Source: Pseudopedobacter saltans DSM 12145 (lineage in GTDB: Bacteria > Bacteroidota > Bacteroidia > Sphingobacteriales > Sphingobacteriaceae). Taken from it: a stretch of 64,000 nucleotides of DNA. The stretch spans positions 496,001 through 560,000 of the forward strand of contig NC_015177.1 of the NCBI RefSeq assembly GCF_000190735.1. Reading direction: 5' to 3'. Below the pieces are notes generated by a model, which was not told the DNA's origin, made no database searches, and saw only the letters and a list, made by a program, of their open reading frames with translations. This document shows positions 17,188-26,720 of the stretch, piece by piece (within the stretch, counting starts at the first letter, position 1; every line of letters starts with the position of its first letter). The position numbers were made by a program, and so were the translations under genes.

Positions 17188-17643
17188 TTATTTCTTTACG
17201 CTACTTTCATATAGTTTTATCCATTGCTGAACTTTTATTTTCTTAACCAATTTGCCTATTAATAAAAATGGGATCTGCTCTGTTTTTTTGAATCTAATAC
17301 AGCTTTTTCCTATATCAGGTTTTGCCTGACTATGTTTAGCATATTCTTGTTTGAACCAGTTTAGCAAATTTTCATCGGCATATAAAGCCATGTGATAAAT
17401 GGCAATATGGCTCTTTTGTGAAGCTATATTTATAAAAGGTAGAGGTAGTTGTGAATTTATGTGATAACCATCAGGATAAATCCTGTGAGGTACAACGTAG
17501 CCAATCATGCCATAACTTATAGTTTCTTCAAAACCTGTAGGCAAATTTTCTAAAATTGTTTTCCTTAATTTTTGAAGGATTTCCTTTCTTTCTATAGGAA
17601 ACTGCTCAATATATTCGTTAATTGTTTTTATCTCTTTTTCCAC
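17188..17643 (-). CDS. DUF1801 (YdhG-like) small protein
   Basis: 151 residues starting at GTG 17643; the first internal Met (residue 46) would delete the conserved N-terminus (INEYIEQFPIERKEILQKLR). The conserved ETISYGMIGYVVP segment, ASQKSHIAIYHMALY and DIGKSCIRFKKTEQIP identify the DUF1801 family, which has a mixed alpha/beta fold related to iron-chaperone-like YdhG proteins. Function not established. A monocistronic gene convergent with TIGR02757. Confidence 0.78.
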   Translation of the reverse strand: MEKEIKTINEYIEQFPIERKEILQKLRKTILENLPTGFEETISYGMIGYVVPHRIYPDGYHINSQLPLPFINIASQKSHIAIYHMALYADENLLNWFKQEYAKHSQAKPDIGKSCIRFKKTEQIPFLLIGKLVKKIKVQQWIKLYESSVKK

Positions 17644-17728
17644 AAATACATAATTACTTGAGAAAGATAAGTGGAAAAAACATTTTTGCAGAGTATAATT
17701 GTAAGTTTAGCTACTTTTACGATACATT

Positions 17729-19042
17729 ATGATAGAAAAAGACAATAAAAAAGTAGTGAAGTCATGGGCTATGTTCGACTGGGCAAACTCATCCTATAAT
17801 TTGGTTATCACTTCAACTATTTTTCCTGCTTATTATACAGCTATAACTACTACAGAGCAATTTGGTGATAAGGTTAAATTCTTTGGTTTTGATTTTGTAA
17901 ATACTGCGTTATCTAACTATGTATTGGCTGCGGCTTATCTGGTTATTGCCATGATATCACCTTTACTGACTTCGATGGCGGATTTTCATGGAAATAAAAA
18001 GATATTTCTAAAGCTGTTTACATGGTTGGGAGGTTTGGCTTGTGCCGGACTCTATTTTTTTACTTTAGAAACATTGGAAGTTAGTCTGATATTTTTTGCC
18101 CTGGCGGCTTTGGGTTATTGCGGAGGTATAGTGTTTATCAATTCTTATCTGCCGGAAATAGCCTCGAAGGAAAATCAGGATGCTGTAAGTGCCAAAGGTT
18201 TTGCCTATGGTTATGTGGGAAGCGTGATTTTACAGGTTATCTGTTTTATTTTCGTACTTAAACCAGAGCTTTTTGGAATAACTGATGCCGGTTTTCCTGC
18301 CAGGTTATCATTTTTGCTGGTTGGTATCTGGTGGATAGGTTTTGCTCAAATATCTATCAGGGTATTACCGAAAGGCAGTCCGAATTTTAAAGCAGCCGAA
18401 AAAGTTAAGCTATTGAATGGTTTTGACAACCTGAAAAAGGTCTGGCATGAAGTGTCTAAAATGACTGTTCTTAAGAAATACCTGGCTTCTTATTTCTTTT
18501 CGGCAATGGGAGTACAAACAATTATGCTGGTTGCGGCGAGTTTCGGCGAAAAAATATTACAACTGGGAACGTCTAAATTAATAGCAACTATTCTTATTAT
18601 ACAGCTGGTAGCGATAGGCGGAGCCATATTAATGTCGAAATTATCACATAGATATGGTAATATCAAAGTTTTAATTGCTGTTGTAAGTATCTGGATTGTA
18701 GTTTGCATCAGCGCATATTTTATTACAACGGAATACCAGTTTTATGTTCTGGCCGCAGTTGTTGGTACAATAATGGGGGGAATACAATCTTTATCAAGAT
18801 CTACTTTTTCTAAATTGATACCTGAACAAACATCAGACAATGCATCATTTTTTAGTTTTTATGATGTAACGGAAAAACTGGCAATTGTGGCAGGTCTGTT
18901 TAGCTTCGGTTTGATAGAGGAAATGACAGGTAATATGCGTTATTCAGCATTGTTTTTAGGGATATTTTTTGTGATTGCAATAAGTATTTTGTTTTCTCTT
19001 GTAATAAAAGAAAAGAAATCCCTTAAAAATTATCAAATTTGA
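17729..19042 (+). CDS. MFS transporter, UMF1/Atg22-like family
   Basis: 437 residues with about 12 membrane helices. The family opener is visible (KKVVKSWAMFDWANSSYNLVITSTIFPAYY), as is GYCGGIVFINSYLPEIASKENQDAVSAKGFAYGYVGS, the UMF1/Atg22-like signature. These carriers are related to the yeast vacuolar amino-acid effluxer Atg22; bacterial substrates are unknown, probably small metabolites such as amino acids. A TACTTTTA box at 17712 weakly resembles the -7 promoter element. The LutA-like gene follows 96 bases downstream. Confidence 0.85.
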   Translation: MIEKDNKKVVKSWAMFDWANSSYNLVITSTIFPAYYTAITTTEQFGDKVKFFGFDFVNTALSNYVLAAAYLVIAMISPLLTSMADFHGNKKIFLKLFTWLGGLACAGLYFFTLETLEVSLIFFALAALGYCGGIVFINSYLPEIASKENQDAVSAKGFAYGYVGSVILQVICFIFVLKPELFGITDAGFPARLSFLLVGIWWIGFAQISIRVLPKGSPNFKAAEKVKLLNGFDNLKKVWHEVSKMTVLKKYLASYFFSAMGVQTIMLVAASFGEKILQLGTSKLIATILIIQLVAIGGAILMSKLSHRYGNIKVLIAVVSIWIVVCISAYFITTEYQFYVLAAVVGTIMGGIQSLSRSTFSKLIPEQTSDNASFFSFYDVTEKLAIVAGLFSFGLIEEMTGNMRYSALFLGIFFVIAISILFSLVIKEKKSLKNYQI

Positions 19043-19138
19043 AAGCTATTGAATATAACGGATTAACACAAAGAGCTAGTACTTCGTATGTTTTGTGAGT
19101 TTAATGAAGTAGTCTTGGTTAGTATATAAAATTAATAC

Positions 19139-19876
19139 ATGAATGTAGAATTGTTTATCCCTTGCTTTGTCGATCAGCTTTATGTAGAAACAGCAAGAAA
19201 TACGGTTAAGGTTTTAGAAAAGGCAGGTTGTAATGTGATTTATAATCCGGATCAGACTTGTTGCGGACAGCCTGCTTATAACGCTGGCTATTGGGATGAT
19301 GCGAAAAAAGTAGGAAGCAAATTCTTAAATGATTTTTCTGGACAGAATTATATTGTATCTCCTTCCGCTTCCTGTACAGGAATGGTAAGAAATGCATATA
19401 ACGATCTGTTTTTTAACACCGCTATACATAACAAATGCAGAAGTATACAAAGTAATATTTATGAGCTTTCTGAGTTTTTGATAAACGTTTTACATAAAGA
19501 CTATTTTGGAGCAGAGCTAGAAGGTGTTGCTGTTTATCACGATTCTTGCAGCGGCCTTAGGGAATGTAAAATAAAATCCGAACCAAGAAAGCTGCTGGAA
19601 AAAGTTCACGGATTGGAATTGGTAGAGATGAAGGATCAGGAAGTTTGTTGTGGATTCGGAGGGACATTTGCTGTAAAGTTTGAAGGAATTTCTGCAGCCA
19701 TGGCGGAGCAAAAAGTAAATAATGCAATGGCTACCGGTGCAGAATATATTATTTCTACAGATGTTTCTTGCTTAATGCAAATACAGGGCTATATTGATGC
19801 TCATAATCTTCCGTTAAAAACTATGCACCTGGCAGACGTTTTAACATCCGGATGGATTGAAGAGCCAATATTTTAG
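19139..19876 (+). CDS. lutA: LutA/YkgE-like cysteine-rich (CCG-domain) protein
   Basis: 245 residues with two CCG domains: a CCGQP motif near residue 40 with SASCTGMVR, and the C-terminal CCGFGGTFAVKFEGISAAMAEQK. This is the LutA/YkgE layout of iron-sulfur proteins that, with LutB and LutC, oxidise L-lactate to pyruvate. No lutB or lutC homologue is adjacent, so the partner genes must lie elsewhere if the pathway exists; the related GlcF-type role is an alternative. It ends just before a 7-nt repeat array. Confidence 0.82.
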   Translation: MNVELFIPCFVDQLYVETARNTVKVLEKAGCNVIYNPDQTCCGQPAYNAGYWDDAKKVGSKFLNDFSGQNYIVSPSASCTGMVRNAYNDLFFNTAIHNKCRSIQSNIYELSEFLINVLHKDYFGAELEGVAVYHDSCSGLRECKIKSEPRKLLEKVHGLELVEMKDQEVCCGFGGTFAVKFEGISAAMAEQKVNNAMATGAEYIISTDVSCLMQIQGYIDAHNLPLKTMHLADVLTSGWIEEPIF

Positions 19877-19887
19877 TTCGTTAATAT

Positions 19888-19922
19888 GTCGGAAGTCGAA
19901 TGTCTGGAGACCGAAGTCTAGA
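19888..19922. repeat. 7-nt periodic repeat (GTCNNNN type)
   Basis: Five consecutive heptads GTCGGAA, GTCGAAT, GTCTGGA, GACCGAA, GTCTAGA follow 12 bases after the lutA-like stop codon. The array is degenerate but strictly in phase. Similar heptad arrays occur at 44809, 57426, 57514 and 58404. Confidence 0.6.
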
Positions 19923-19983
19923 TTACTGGATAGGAGTTGGATGGGAAATTTATTAATTATGATAAGTGGCATTGACTTTCGCT

Positions 19984-22626
19984 TTAAGCTTTCGGCTTTC
20001 TAGATAAATAAACAATAATAATTAAAGCTAAAATTGTGGCTATAATAGCGGCAACAATAATATAGAAAGTTTTGTTAAAAGCTTTATTAAAAGTAATCTG
20101 CATATCCGATCCGGTATAAACAGTGTTATCCCAATAATAGGGTAGAGCCATAATATCACTGGTTTTATGACTATGTATCCAATTTAACTTAGCCATTCTT
20201 AAAGCATCAACAGGGCTAGTGCTCTTCAGAAGATTTTTGTAAAATAAAACTAAGATTTTGGCTCCAGCTTCATCATTAACCCTCCATAAAGAAGATATTA
20301 CAGCTTTTGTTCCTGCAGCAAGAAAACCCCTGGCTAAGCTTTCAATTCCCTCTCCGCTGATAAACTCCCCATTTCCGGTTTGGCAGGCATTTAGAACAAC
20401 AAGGTTCGGAAATGAACGATTTGGTTCAATCTCGAATAAGTAAAACTTTTCATTAAACAGTTCCAGAACAGGTTCGGCGGTAGAATCACTTAAATGGGCA
20501 TGGCTGCTTATGTGTAAAATATTACTGGTTTCAATTTTATCTTTCAGAATATCCGAATTTACTCTTTCATTACTATAAAAACGTCCATCGATCATGTTTT
20601 TCAAAGCGTTATACTCATAATTTACAGAAGGAATAACCGTTGGATTATCACTCGTTTTGCTTAAAAAGAAGCCCGAAAACAAAAGATTATCGTATCCTTT
20701 GTCAGTTTTATTCAGATTGTATAAGGAATATTGGTATCTGATTTTTTTATTGGAAATCAGGTAGGGCCACTCCTTAATTTTTTTTGTATATCGATTGCTG
20801 CTAATAAGTCCATCAAAAGCCAGGTAATTATAAATACCGTCCTTAATTATCAGTAAATCGTTATAACCGGTAAGTTTTAATGGAGAGAAAATAGATTGAT
20901 ATATTTTATAAGATTCGTTGAAAAATGATTTTGGCTTGTTAATCATGGCGTTTGGCCCATTGTAGAAATAGGTGTTGATGAAGTTTCCGACTTCTTTTTC
21001 CTGAGAACCAGAATCATTAATTTTCGCAATGCTGGCTATGCCCATCGAGGAAGCTGTAATGATATATGTATTTTGGTTACCAACAAAAAATACCAATGCC
21101 AGTACTTTTTTAGGGATTTGTGAGGTTAACTCATCTGCACTGATATTTAGGACATAGTTTTGAAGATTGTTGGATTTTCGCAGGGAAGATAGCTGAAAAT
21201 GTAGATTGTCTAATTTTTTATCAAACCTCGAGGTATTTTCGATTCTTTTCTGCTTCTCGTAATAATTGATAGTTTGTTCCAGCTTTAATATATCTGTATA
21301 GGCTTTGTTTTTAGAAGCAAAACGTTCCTGATTAAACTTAAGCTCGTCGAATAAGAGTCTGGCCTTGGTTTTTTCAGATGTTTCTAAAATAAGCTTGGCA
21401 AATTTTTCATTTTTGCTTCCCAACCACAGCGAGTAAGCGGTTTCTATTATTTTTTCGGCGTTGAGTTTGGCTTCTTCCTGTTGCTTTTTCTTTGATGAGA
21501 GGTAGGTGTATCCTGATCTCAATAATTCGGAGACCTGGTTAGCTAATAGGTACGCAGTAAGCGCTTCTTCTTTTCGGTTGGTAGCAGCAAGAATATCGCC
21601 TTTAAGGACCAAAGCAAGTTGCAGTTTTATTTCCGGATAAAGATTTTTTGTATTTGGGAAACCCTGAGTTTCATTAAACTGATTGTCTAAGATCGCAAGT
21701 CCTTCATCTATCGATTTTAAGGCTGATTTATAGTTCTTCTTTTGGAAATATAATCTGCTTTTTAAAATATACAAGGAAGAATATTCACGTTTTCGATCTG
21801 TAGAAATTAAATTAAAAGCTTCCTGAATATGTTTTTCAGCGCTGGCATAATTTCCATTTTTAAGTTCAATGTTAGCAATGATATCATGGGCACTTATTTG
21901 CCAATAAGTCGTACTTTTCTTTTGCTTAAGATATTTAAGAGCTTTGTCTGCAGAAATTAGTGCGTTCTTATATTCCTGCTGTTCATACAGGATTTTCGCT
22001 TTGGTAGAATACAAAAGTCCATAGATGTTATTCTCTTCTTTTGACAGTTGTAAACCTAATTCTGCTTGTTTCTGTGCTTCTTTCAAATTGCCTTTACTAA
22101 GATATGTTATGGCAAGATTATTATGTATGGAAGCGGCTAAAGTGTCATTTTTTTCAGCAGTTGCAATATCTAAGCTTTGGTTCTGGATAAAAATAGCTCT
22201 TTCAAAATCACCTATTCGGGTATAATTATTTCCTAAGGGTTTTAGGATATATTCTTCAATATCGATAGGGATTTTCTCGGTTTGATAGAAACTATAAGCT
22301 GATTCGTATTTATTGATAGAGTTATTGATGTCTCCATGATATAATTGGTAATATCCCTGATTAATTAGCAGAAATAACCAGGCTTCCTTTTCTTCATCTG
22401 TTTTAGGTTTGCGCCATGCACCTTTCTCTGTTTCATCGAGGTAAAGAATGCTTTGGCCTATATTGTTAATGGCTTCTTCTATGCCTAAATCTATCCATCC
22501 GGTAAGCTTATCTTCTTTTTTAAAACTTTTTAGGCTGTCTCTAAAGTCATCAATATTTCCATAAACTGATTGCGTAAACAGAGATAAAATAAAAAAGAGA
22601 TAAATAAGAGCCTGTTTAAAATTCAT
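19984..22626 (-). CDS. TPR-CHAT protein, exported and C-terminally membrane-anchored
   Basis: 880 residues. A signal peptide (1-23) precedes a long array of tetratricopeptide repeats (about 80-400, e.g. EYILKPLGNNYTRIGDFERA, LAITYLSKGNLKEAQKQAEL), a coiled stretch (about 440-500) and a CHAT caspase-like domain (about 600-840). A membrane helix (about 850-872) ends in RKPKA. The expected His-Cys dyad is present: His709 in HISSHAHL and Cys748 in VVLNACQTG, followed by GEGIESLARGFLAAGTKAVISSLW. CHAT domains are caspase-family proteases; the TPRs likely bind a partner. The catalytic domain should lie in the periplasm, unlike cytoplasmic CHAT effectors of defence systems. Part of the module with the PKD protein and sigma factor. 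Confidence 0.88.
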   Translation of the reverse strand: MNFKQALIYLFFILSLFTQSVYGNIDDFRDSLKSFKKEDKLTGWIDLGIEEAINNIGQSILYLDETEKGAWRKPKTDEEKEAWLFLLINQGYYQLYHGDINNSINKYESAYSFYQTEKIPIDIEEYILKPLGNNYTRIGDFERAIFIQNQSLDIATAEKNDTLAASIHNNLAITYLSKGNLKEAQKQAELGLQLSKEENNIYGLLYSTKAKILYEQQEYKNALISADKALKYLKQKKSTTYWQISAHDIIANIELKNGNYASAEKHIQEAFNLISTDRKREYSSLYILKSRLYFQKKNYKSALKSIDEGLAILDNQFNETQGFPNTKNLYPEIKLQLALVLKGDILAATNRKEEALTAYLLANQVSELLRSGYTYLSSKKKQQEEAKLNAEKIIETAYSLWLGSKNEKFAKLILETSEKTKARLLFDELKFNQERFASKNKAYTDILKLEQTINYYEKQKRIENTSRFDKKLDNLHFQLSSLRKSNNLQNYVLNISADELTSQIPKKVLALVFFVGNQNTYIITASSMGIASIAKINDSGSQEKEVGNFINTYFYNGPNAMINKPKSFFNESYKIYQSIFSPLKLTGYNDLLIIKDGIYNYLAFDGLISSNRYTKKIKEWPYLISNKKIRYQYSLYNLNKTDKGYDNLLFSGFFLSKTSDNPTVIPSVNYEYNALKNMIDGRFYSNERVNSDILKDKIETSNILHISSHAHLSDSTAEPVLELFNEKFYLFEIEPNRSFPNLVVLNACQTGNGEFISGEGIESLARGFLAAGTKAVISSLWRVNDEAGAKILVLFYKNLLKSTSPVDALRMAKLNWIHSHKTSDIMALPYYWDNTVYTGSDMQITFNKAFNKTFYIIVAAIIATILALIIIVYLSRKPKA

Positions 22627-22736
22627 CTATTAATTTTTTATGCCGCTTAGGCAGGTTCTTGGCTATGCCCCGAAAATCGGAAAAATGTTTTTTAGGTATA
22701 TGCTGTTATATCTTAAAAATATACCTGCCTCGCACA

Positions 22737-22782
22737 AATAGCTCATAAAAAATTAACTGAGCGCTAGCGAAGTTGAGCTATT
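22737..22782 (-). repeat. Inverted repeat between the PKD and CHAT genes
   Basis: AATAGCTCA (22737-22745) pairs with TGAGCTATT (22774-22782), enclosing a smaller GC-rich hairpin around AGCGCTAGCG. It lies immediately after the stop codon of the PKD protein, so it may attenuate transcription into the CHAT gene. A second inverted pair, AGGTATA/TATACCT, lies at about 22694-22726. Confidence 0.55.
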
Positions 22783-22783
22783 C

Positions 22784-24802
22784 TTATAGTTTAAAACTAA
22801 GATAAGCAAATATGCGATTGTCTTTATTACTAACACCCTGTAAATATCTGATTCCGAGAGCAGGTCCTTTCCTTACTAAACCCAATTGGAGGTCTGCAAA
22901 TATACTGGCATTAACAATCGCGAAGCTTTTATTGTTTTTGCTTAATAAAATGTCATCATGTATCTTTTGAGGTTCTTTTGACCCGGTGGCGGCATCTCTG
23001 CTATAATCCAAAAGATTTGTTCTTTGAACCAGTTTTGTGCTTTCTGAGATTGTAAGAGAAGTAAAAGCACCTATACCCAAGCCTATATAATTGTTCAGGT
23101 TGTATCTTAAATGTGCGGGAACCAGGTCCAGATTGAATTTTTTTGTCTGGCTATAAATTTCCCGACCAGTAATTATCTGAAAGGTTTGGTTGCCGTACAT
23201 CGACGTATCTTTGCTTAATGTGTAAACGTTTATCAAATCATTAGTGGTCTCATAAGTGTTTAAAAATAGTTCGGCCTGCAGATATTTTCTATAAGGAGAA
23301 TATGGTGAAATACTGAAACCAAGGGTATAACTTTTATCGCCAATTCCTTTTACAGAAGTAGCTGATGTTAGACTCCCATAACCGACCATAATCCCTGGAG
23401 AAATTCCTGGTTTGAATTTTCCTTTGGCTTTATTGGTATAAATAGGTTCGTTTTTGTCGAAAACTATTCCCGCAGAGCTTGCAAATGGAAGCTTTTTAGG
23501 CTTTTCTTTAAACTTAATTTGATATTCTATATATCCTTTGGTTGAATCTTTATCATTTACACCATCCTGTTGCACACCGGGGAGGTAAATGTTACGAAAA
23601 ACAAAGTGAATACTATCTTTTTTTATGATAGTATCCAGGCAGCTTTGTCCTGTATAAGCAGCATTACATAATATAAGTTTAGGATTGGAATCTTTTATTT
23701 TCACCGATTGAACATCTAAACCTTCCGGAATGCTTACGCCGACATCAACTTTCTTAGCTGGTCCTTTTCCTGTATTTTGAAAGCGGACTTTATAAGTCAA
23801 TGTTTTGTCTTTGCCTAAGAATCTGTAATTCATAGAACGGTTTTTCAATATCATTTTATTGGGGTCATGGGAGGCCACAATCTGAAGTTCCAATTTGTAG
23901 ATGTCTATTTCAGCCAGTGGATCATCAGGAATGAAAACGGCAGAAAGATTAACGACAGCATTAGTATCTTTAATCATTTCAGGTGTGGTTTGTAGGCTTA
24001 AAAATAGAAATCGCTCTTCGTTTGCCTGCAGGTTATTGTACTTCCAGGCTTCCGAATTTCTAAAAGCGGCCTTTTGTTCATGAATAATTCTGGAAGAATT
24101 TGTGTTTGCAATGGAGGATAATGGACTTGGACCACTTCTGGCGTAAAAATCTACATTTGTTGATTTTAGAGAACCTAATGTGATTAATCGGCCAAGATCT
24201 GTTTTTTCTTCTCCGTGATGAGTCCTGATATCTGTTATTTTAAAGTTGTCTTTTTCGAATTGAGTATCATTATAAAAAAAAGCAATTGTACCGCTTTTAG
24301 TTAAAGGATTAATTAAATCTGAATTCTTATAACCCAAAATAACTACCATTTCTTCCTGAGGCTTGGGCATCCTGTTGCTTTGCAGAGCAATTTGATGTTT
24401 GTCTTTAAAAAAGTTAGTGGAAGCCAACATTGATTTAACTGCTGGTTTCGAGGTTTTTAACTTTCCCGGTCGCATGGGTGGAGGATTCCCATCATCATAA
24501 TTGTTGGTTGCATACAATCGGGGAGCATATATTCCACTATCCGCGTATACGTGGGTAGGATTTTGTAAAAATGAAAAATTTCCGTCTCCAAATTCCCAGA
24601 AATAACTGTAGAAGGGAGCCGGAGCACCTGCTATTGGTCTTAAAGGCCTAAGCTCCGAATTGAAAGATACTTGACCATCGTTTATGTGATAAATAATTTT
24701 AGCCGGAACTGTATCATTAGCAATTGGAGATTGTGCTGAAACGTCTTTGAAACCAAAAAAAGCTGTAATGATGAATAACAGCAGAAGTACAGGTTTTCTC
24801 AT
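22784..24802 (-). CDS. PKD-domain outer-membrane protein with DUF11-like domain
   Basis: 672 residues. After a signal peptide (1-23) comes a PKD domain (about 40-110, with YFWEFGDGNFSFLQNPTHVY). A beta-rich middle follows, then a DUF11-like Ig domain (about 325-470, LTYKVRFQNTGKGPAKKVDVGVSIP). The C-terminal part (about 480-672) has amphipathic strands and ends YLSFKL, like an outer-membrane barrel. It therefore looks like a surface-exposed adhesin or scaffold inserted in the outer membrane. Encoded between a lipoprotein and the TPR-CHAT gene on the same strand; probably one functional set. Confidence 0.72.
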   Translation of the reverse strand: MRKPVLLLLFIITAFFGFKDVSAQSPIANDTVPAKIIYHINDGQVSFNSELRPLRPIAGAPAPFYSYFWEFGDGNFSFLQNPTHVYADSGIYAPRLYATNNYDDGNPPPMRPGKLKTSKPAVKSMLASTNFFKDKHQIALQSNRMPKPQEEMVVILGYKNSDLINPLTKSGTIAFFYNDTQFEKDNFKITDIRTHHGEEKTDLGRLITLGSLKSTNVDFYARSGPSPLSSIANTNSSRIIHEQKAAFRNSEAWKYNNLQANEERFLFLSLQTTPEMIKDTNAVVNLSAVFIPDDPLAEIDIYKLELQIVASHDPNKMILKNRSMNYRFLGKDKTLTYKVRFQNTGKGPAKKVDVGVSIPEGLDVQSVKIKDSNPKLILCNAAYTGQSCLDTIIKKDSIHFVFRNIYLPGVQQDGVNDKDSTKGYIEYQIKFKEKPKKLPFASSAGIVFDKNEPIYTNKAKGKFKPGISPGIMVGYGSLTSATSVKGIGDKSYTLGFSISPYSPYRKYLQAELFLNTYETTNDLINVYTLSKDTSMYGNQTFQIITGREIYSQTKKFNLDLVPAHLRYNLNNYIGLGIGAFTSLTISESTKLVQRTNLLDYSRDAATGSKEPQKIHDDILLSKNNKSFAIVNASIFADLQLGLVRKGPALGIRYLQGVSNKDNRIFAYLSFKL

Positions 24803-24830
24803 GGGTTTATTTTAGTAGATCCTAAAATAG

Positions 24831-24870
24831 AAAAAAAACAGAGGTCAAAGAAATTCCCCGACCTCTGTTT
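24831..24870 (-). terminator. Terminator after the lipoprotein gene
   Basis: The 11-bp stem AAACAGAGGTC (24836-24846) / GACCTCTGTTT (24860-24870) is followed on the minus strand by an eight-T run. It lies five bases after the lipoprotein stop, so the PKD and CHAT genes need read-through or their own promoter. Confidence 0.85.
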
Positions 24871-24874
24871 TGGG

Positions 24875-25834
24875 TTAATAGTTGTTTAAATTGTCAATTG
24901 CCGATTGTATCGCGGCTTCCGTTGTTTCCGTAAGTGTTAATGTAAGGTCTAGATTTGCTGTTATTGTAGTTTCCTGTTCTGCGTAATAAAATTTACCGTT
25001 TTTAATGGAGAAGGATATGAATTTTCCAAGTGCTCCGATTGGCATAGAATCATTATAACTTTTTACTGCACTAGGTCCATCTGGAGTATAAAGCTGAGCT
25101 GCAACATTTTCGCCTTTGGCACAGAAATAAACAAACGTTTCGCCGTTTGCTGCCATAAAGCTAGCCATAGAACCCGGATTATTTGCTACTGTTACCTTTA
25201 CCGTCGTTTTTGGGCTGGTATTTGAATAGAACACATCACAATTTATCCATCCCAGTTTACCGAAATCAAAGATAAAGCTGTCTGAAGCACTGGCTTTAAC
25301 GAAAAAGTCGTTGGCGTTTCCATTTGCTCTGGGAATTCCGTTCCATGCAAATTGTCCGTTGTCATCGATTATTCCTTCCCAAATTTGTGTATAGCTATCT
25401 CCATTTGCCGCCATAGTAATGGTTACAGGTTCTTTTAGATTCCGGTCTACACTTTGCCCGTTTGTCTTGGCATCTATAAAAATAAAACCTTGGGAAATTA
25501 ATGGCGCTCCGCTGCTATGATTCGTATTCGTTCCACTCATTAATACATCTTTACGGTTTAATATTTCATATGCTTCGATAATCACATCGCCAGATATAGG
25601 TTCTCCATTTTTTGTAAAACAATTTTTTCTGAATTTAATAGTTGTTCCTCCAGCGAGTTTTACTTCGTTATCTATAGTGGTGTTGATCTTTATTCTCTGG
25701 ACCTTAGGACCTTTTTGCTGAATAAATTCTTTACTATCTGAAATAGATTGGAATTTTTCGTTGTCATTTTTTTTGCAGGAAGCTACTGCTAACGCAAAAA
25801 GTAATAGTGCAGTTGTTATTTTTAAATTTTTCAT
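24875..25834 (-). CDS. Secreted lipoprotein of the CHAT/PKD locus
   Basis: 319 residues. A lipobox (VASC, Cys20) ends the signal peptide. The mature part contains a ZU5-like beta domain (about 50-160: LAGGTTIKFRKNCFTKNGE, SGDVIIEAYEILNRKDVLMSG, LKEPVTITMAANG) and a second beta-rich half. Relatives in Bacteroidota are surface or periplasmic proteins without assigned function. It is preceded, 32 bases upstream, by a 28-residue membrane peptide gene. Both are divergent from the ECF sigma gene across about 190 bases, so joint control is likely. Confidence 0.65.
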   Translation of the reverse strand: MKNLKITTALLLFALAVASCKKNDNEKFQSISDSKEFIQQKGPKVQRIKINTTIDNEVKLAGGTTIKFRKNCFTKNGEPISGDVIIEAYEILNRKDVLMSGTNTNHSSGAPLISQGFIFIDAKTNGQSVDRNLKEPVTITMAANGDSYTQIWEGIIDDNGQFAWNGIPRANGNANDFFVKASASDSFIFDFGKLGWINCDVFYSNTSPKTTVKVTVANNPGSMASFMAANGETFVYFCAKGENVAAQLYTPDGPSAVKSYNDSMPIGALGKFISFSIKNGKFYYAEQETTITANLDLTLTLTETTEAAIQSAIDNLNNY

Positions 25835-25866
25835 GATTTTGTGTTTTTAATTTGATTAATAGTTTA

Positions 25867-25953
25867 TCACAGTATCTGTATCAGCAGGAACAGACCCAGA
25901 AACATTGCAATGTTTATCAGCCATTTCATTAATAATTCTTGAGTTGTGTTCAT
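25867..25953 (-). CDS. Small 28-residue membrane peptide
   Basis: An ATG at 25953 opens 28 codons ending in TGA at 25869-25867. The sequence begins MNTTQELLMKWLINIAMFLG and ends LFLLIQIL, a single hydrophobic helix after a short polar N-terminus. It sits 32 bases upstream of the lipoprotein gene, in the divergent promoter region of the CHAT/sigma locus. Conserved hydrophobicity with no interrupting stop supports a real microprotein, but there is no homology evidence, and a leader-peptide role is possible. Confidence 0.45.
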   Translation of the reverse strand: MNTTQELLMKWLINIAMFLGLFLLIQIL

Positions 25954-26083
25954 AGCTTTTTCAGATTTGTTTCATAGGGATATCAAATAGGTCTGAACAT
26001 TGTTACCCCTGTTTCTGAAAATATTTTAATTTTTTTCAGTGGCCTTAGATAGAAGTTTCTTTATTTTAGGGATTTATAGCGAT

Positions 26084-26115
26084 TTTAATATTGTACTATT
26101 GAATATTTATCTTTG
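26084..26115 (+). promoter_or_regulatory. Promoter upstream of the ECF sigma gene
   Basis: TATCTTTG (26108-26115) matches the -7 box; TTTA at 26084-26087 with a 20-base spacer is a reasonable -33 element. The TTG start at 26142 lies 26 bases further on. Confidence 0.5.
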
Positions 26116-26141
26116 ATATTATACTTTATAAACCGTTTATC

Positions 26142-26720
26142 TTGAGAAAGCAACACGAAGATCAATATTATCTGGAAGGCTTATTGTCAAATGATAGTTC
26201 CGTCATACAGAAAATCTATTCCCGTTTTTCGTCTAAAGTCAAGCGCTTAATTGTTAGCAACAGTGGAACGGAAGATGATGCAGGGGATATTTTTCAGGAG
26301 TCACTTATAGATATTTATAATCAGGCGAAATATAAAGGCTTACAACTAACTTGTCCGTTCGAGCCTTTCTTTCTGATGGTATGTAAGCGTAAGTGGTTGA
26401 ATCAGTTGAAGAAGAAATCAAATCTACAGGTAACAAATAATGAAGATGATTTATTATCAATTGGTGAGGATGTTTTTCTTCAGGCAGATAAACTATTAGA
26501 GGAAGAGGAACAAAGTAAACTGTATGTGAAGATGTTTGAACGATTATCTGAAAAATGTCGCGAAATCATAAACTTAACACTAATAGACGAACATCAGGAG
26601 AGAATAGCAGAAAAATTGAATGTTACTTATGGTTATTTGCGAAAAAAGAAATCGGAATGTGTAGGATCGTTAATGCAAATGATAAAATCTGAAATAAGGA
26701 AAAGAGATGAACAGGTTTAA
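26142..26720 (+). CDS. ECF-type RNA polymerase sigma factor
   Basis: 192 residues from TTG 26142; no in-frame ATG exists before the sigma-2 region. Region 2 is visible as DDAGDIFQESLIDIYNQAK and FEPFFLMVCKRKWLNQLKKK; region 4 as LSEKCREIINLTLIDEHQERIAEKLNVTYGYLRKKKSECVGSLMQMI. It is a group 4 sigma factor, expected to redirect RNA polymerase to a small regulon in response to envelope signals. It overlaps the next gene by 14 bases, the classic sigma/anti-sigma coupling, and is divergent from the lipoprotein-PKD-CHAT genes, its likely targets. Confidence 0.85.
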   Translation: MRKQHEDQYYLEGLLSNDSSVIQKIYSRFSSKVKRLIVSNSGTEDDAGDIFQESLIDIYNQAKYKGLQLTCPFEPFFLMVCKRKWLNQLKKKSNLQVTNNEDDLLSIGEDVFLQADKLLEEEEQSKLYVKMFERLSEKCREIINLTLIDEHQERIAEKLNVTYGYLRKKKSECVGSLMQMIKSEIRKRDEQV

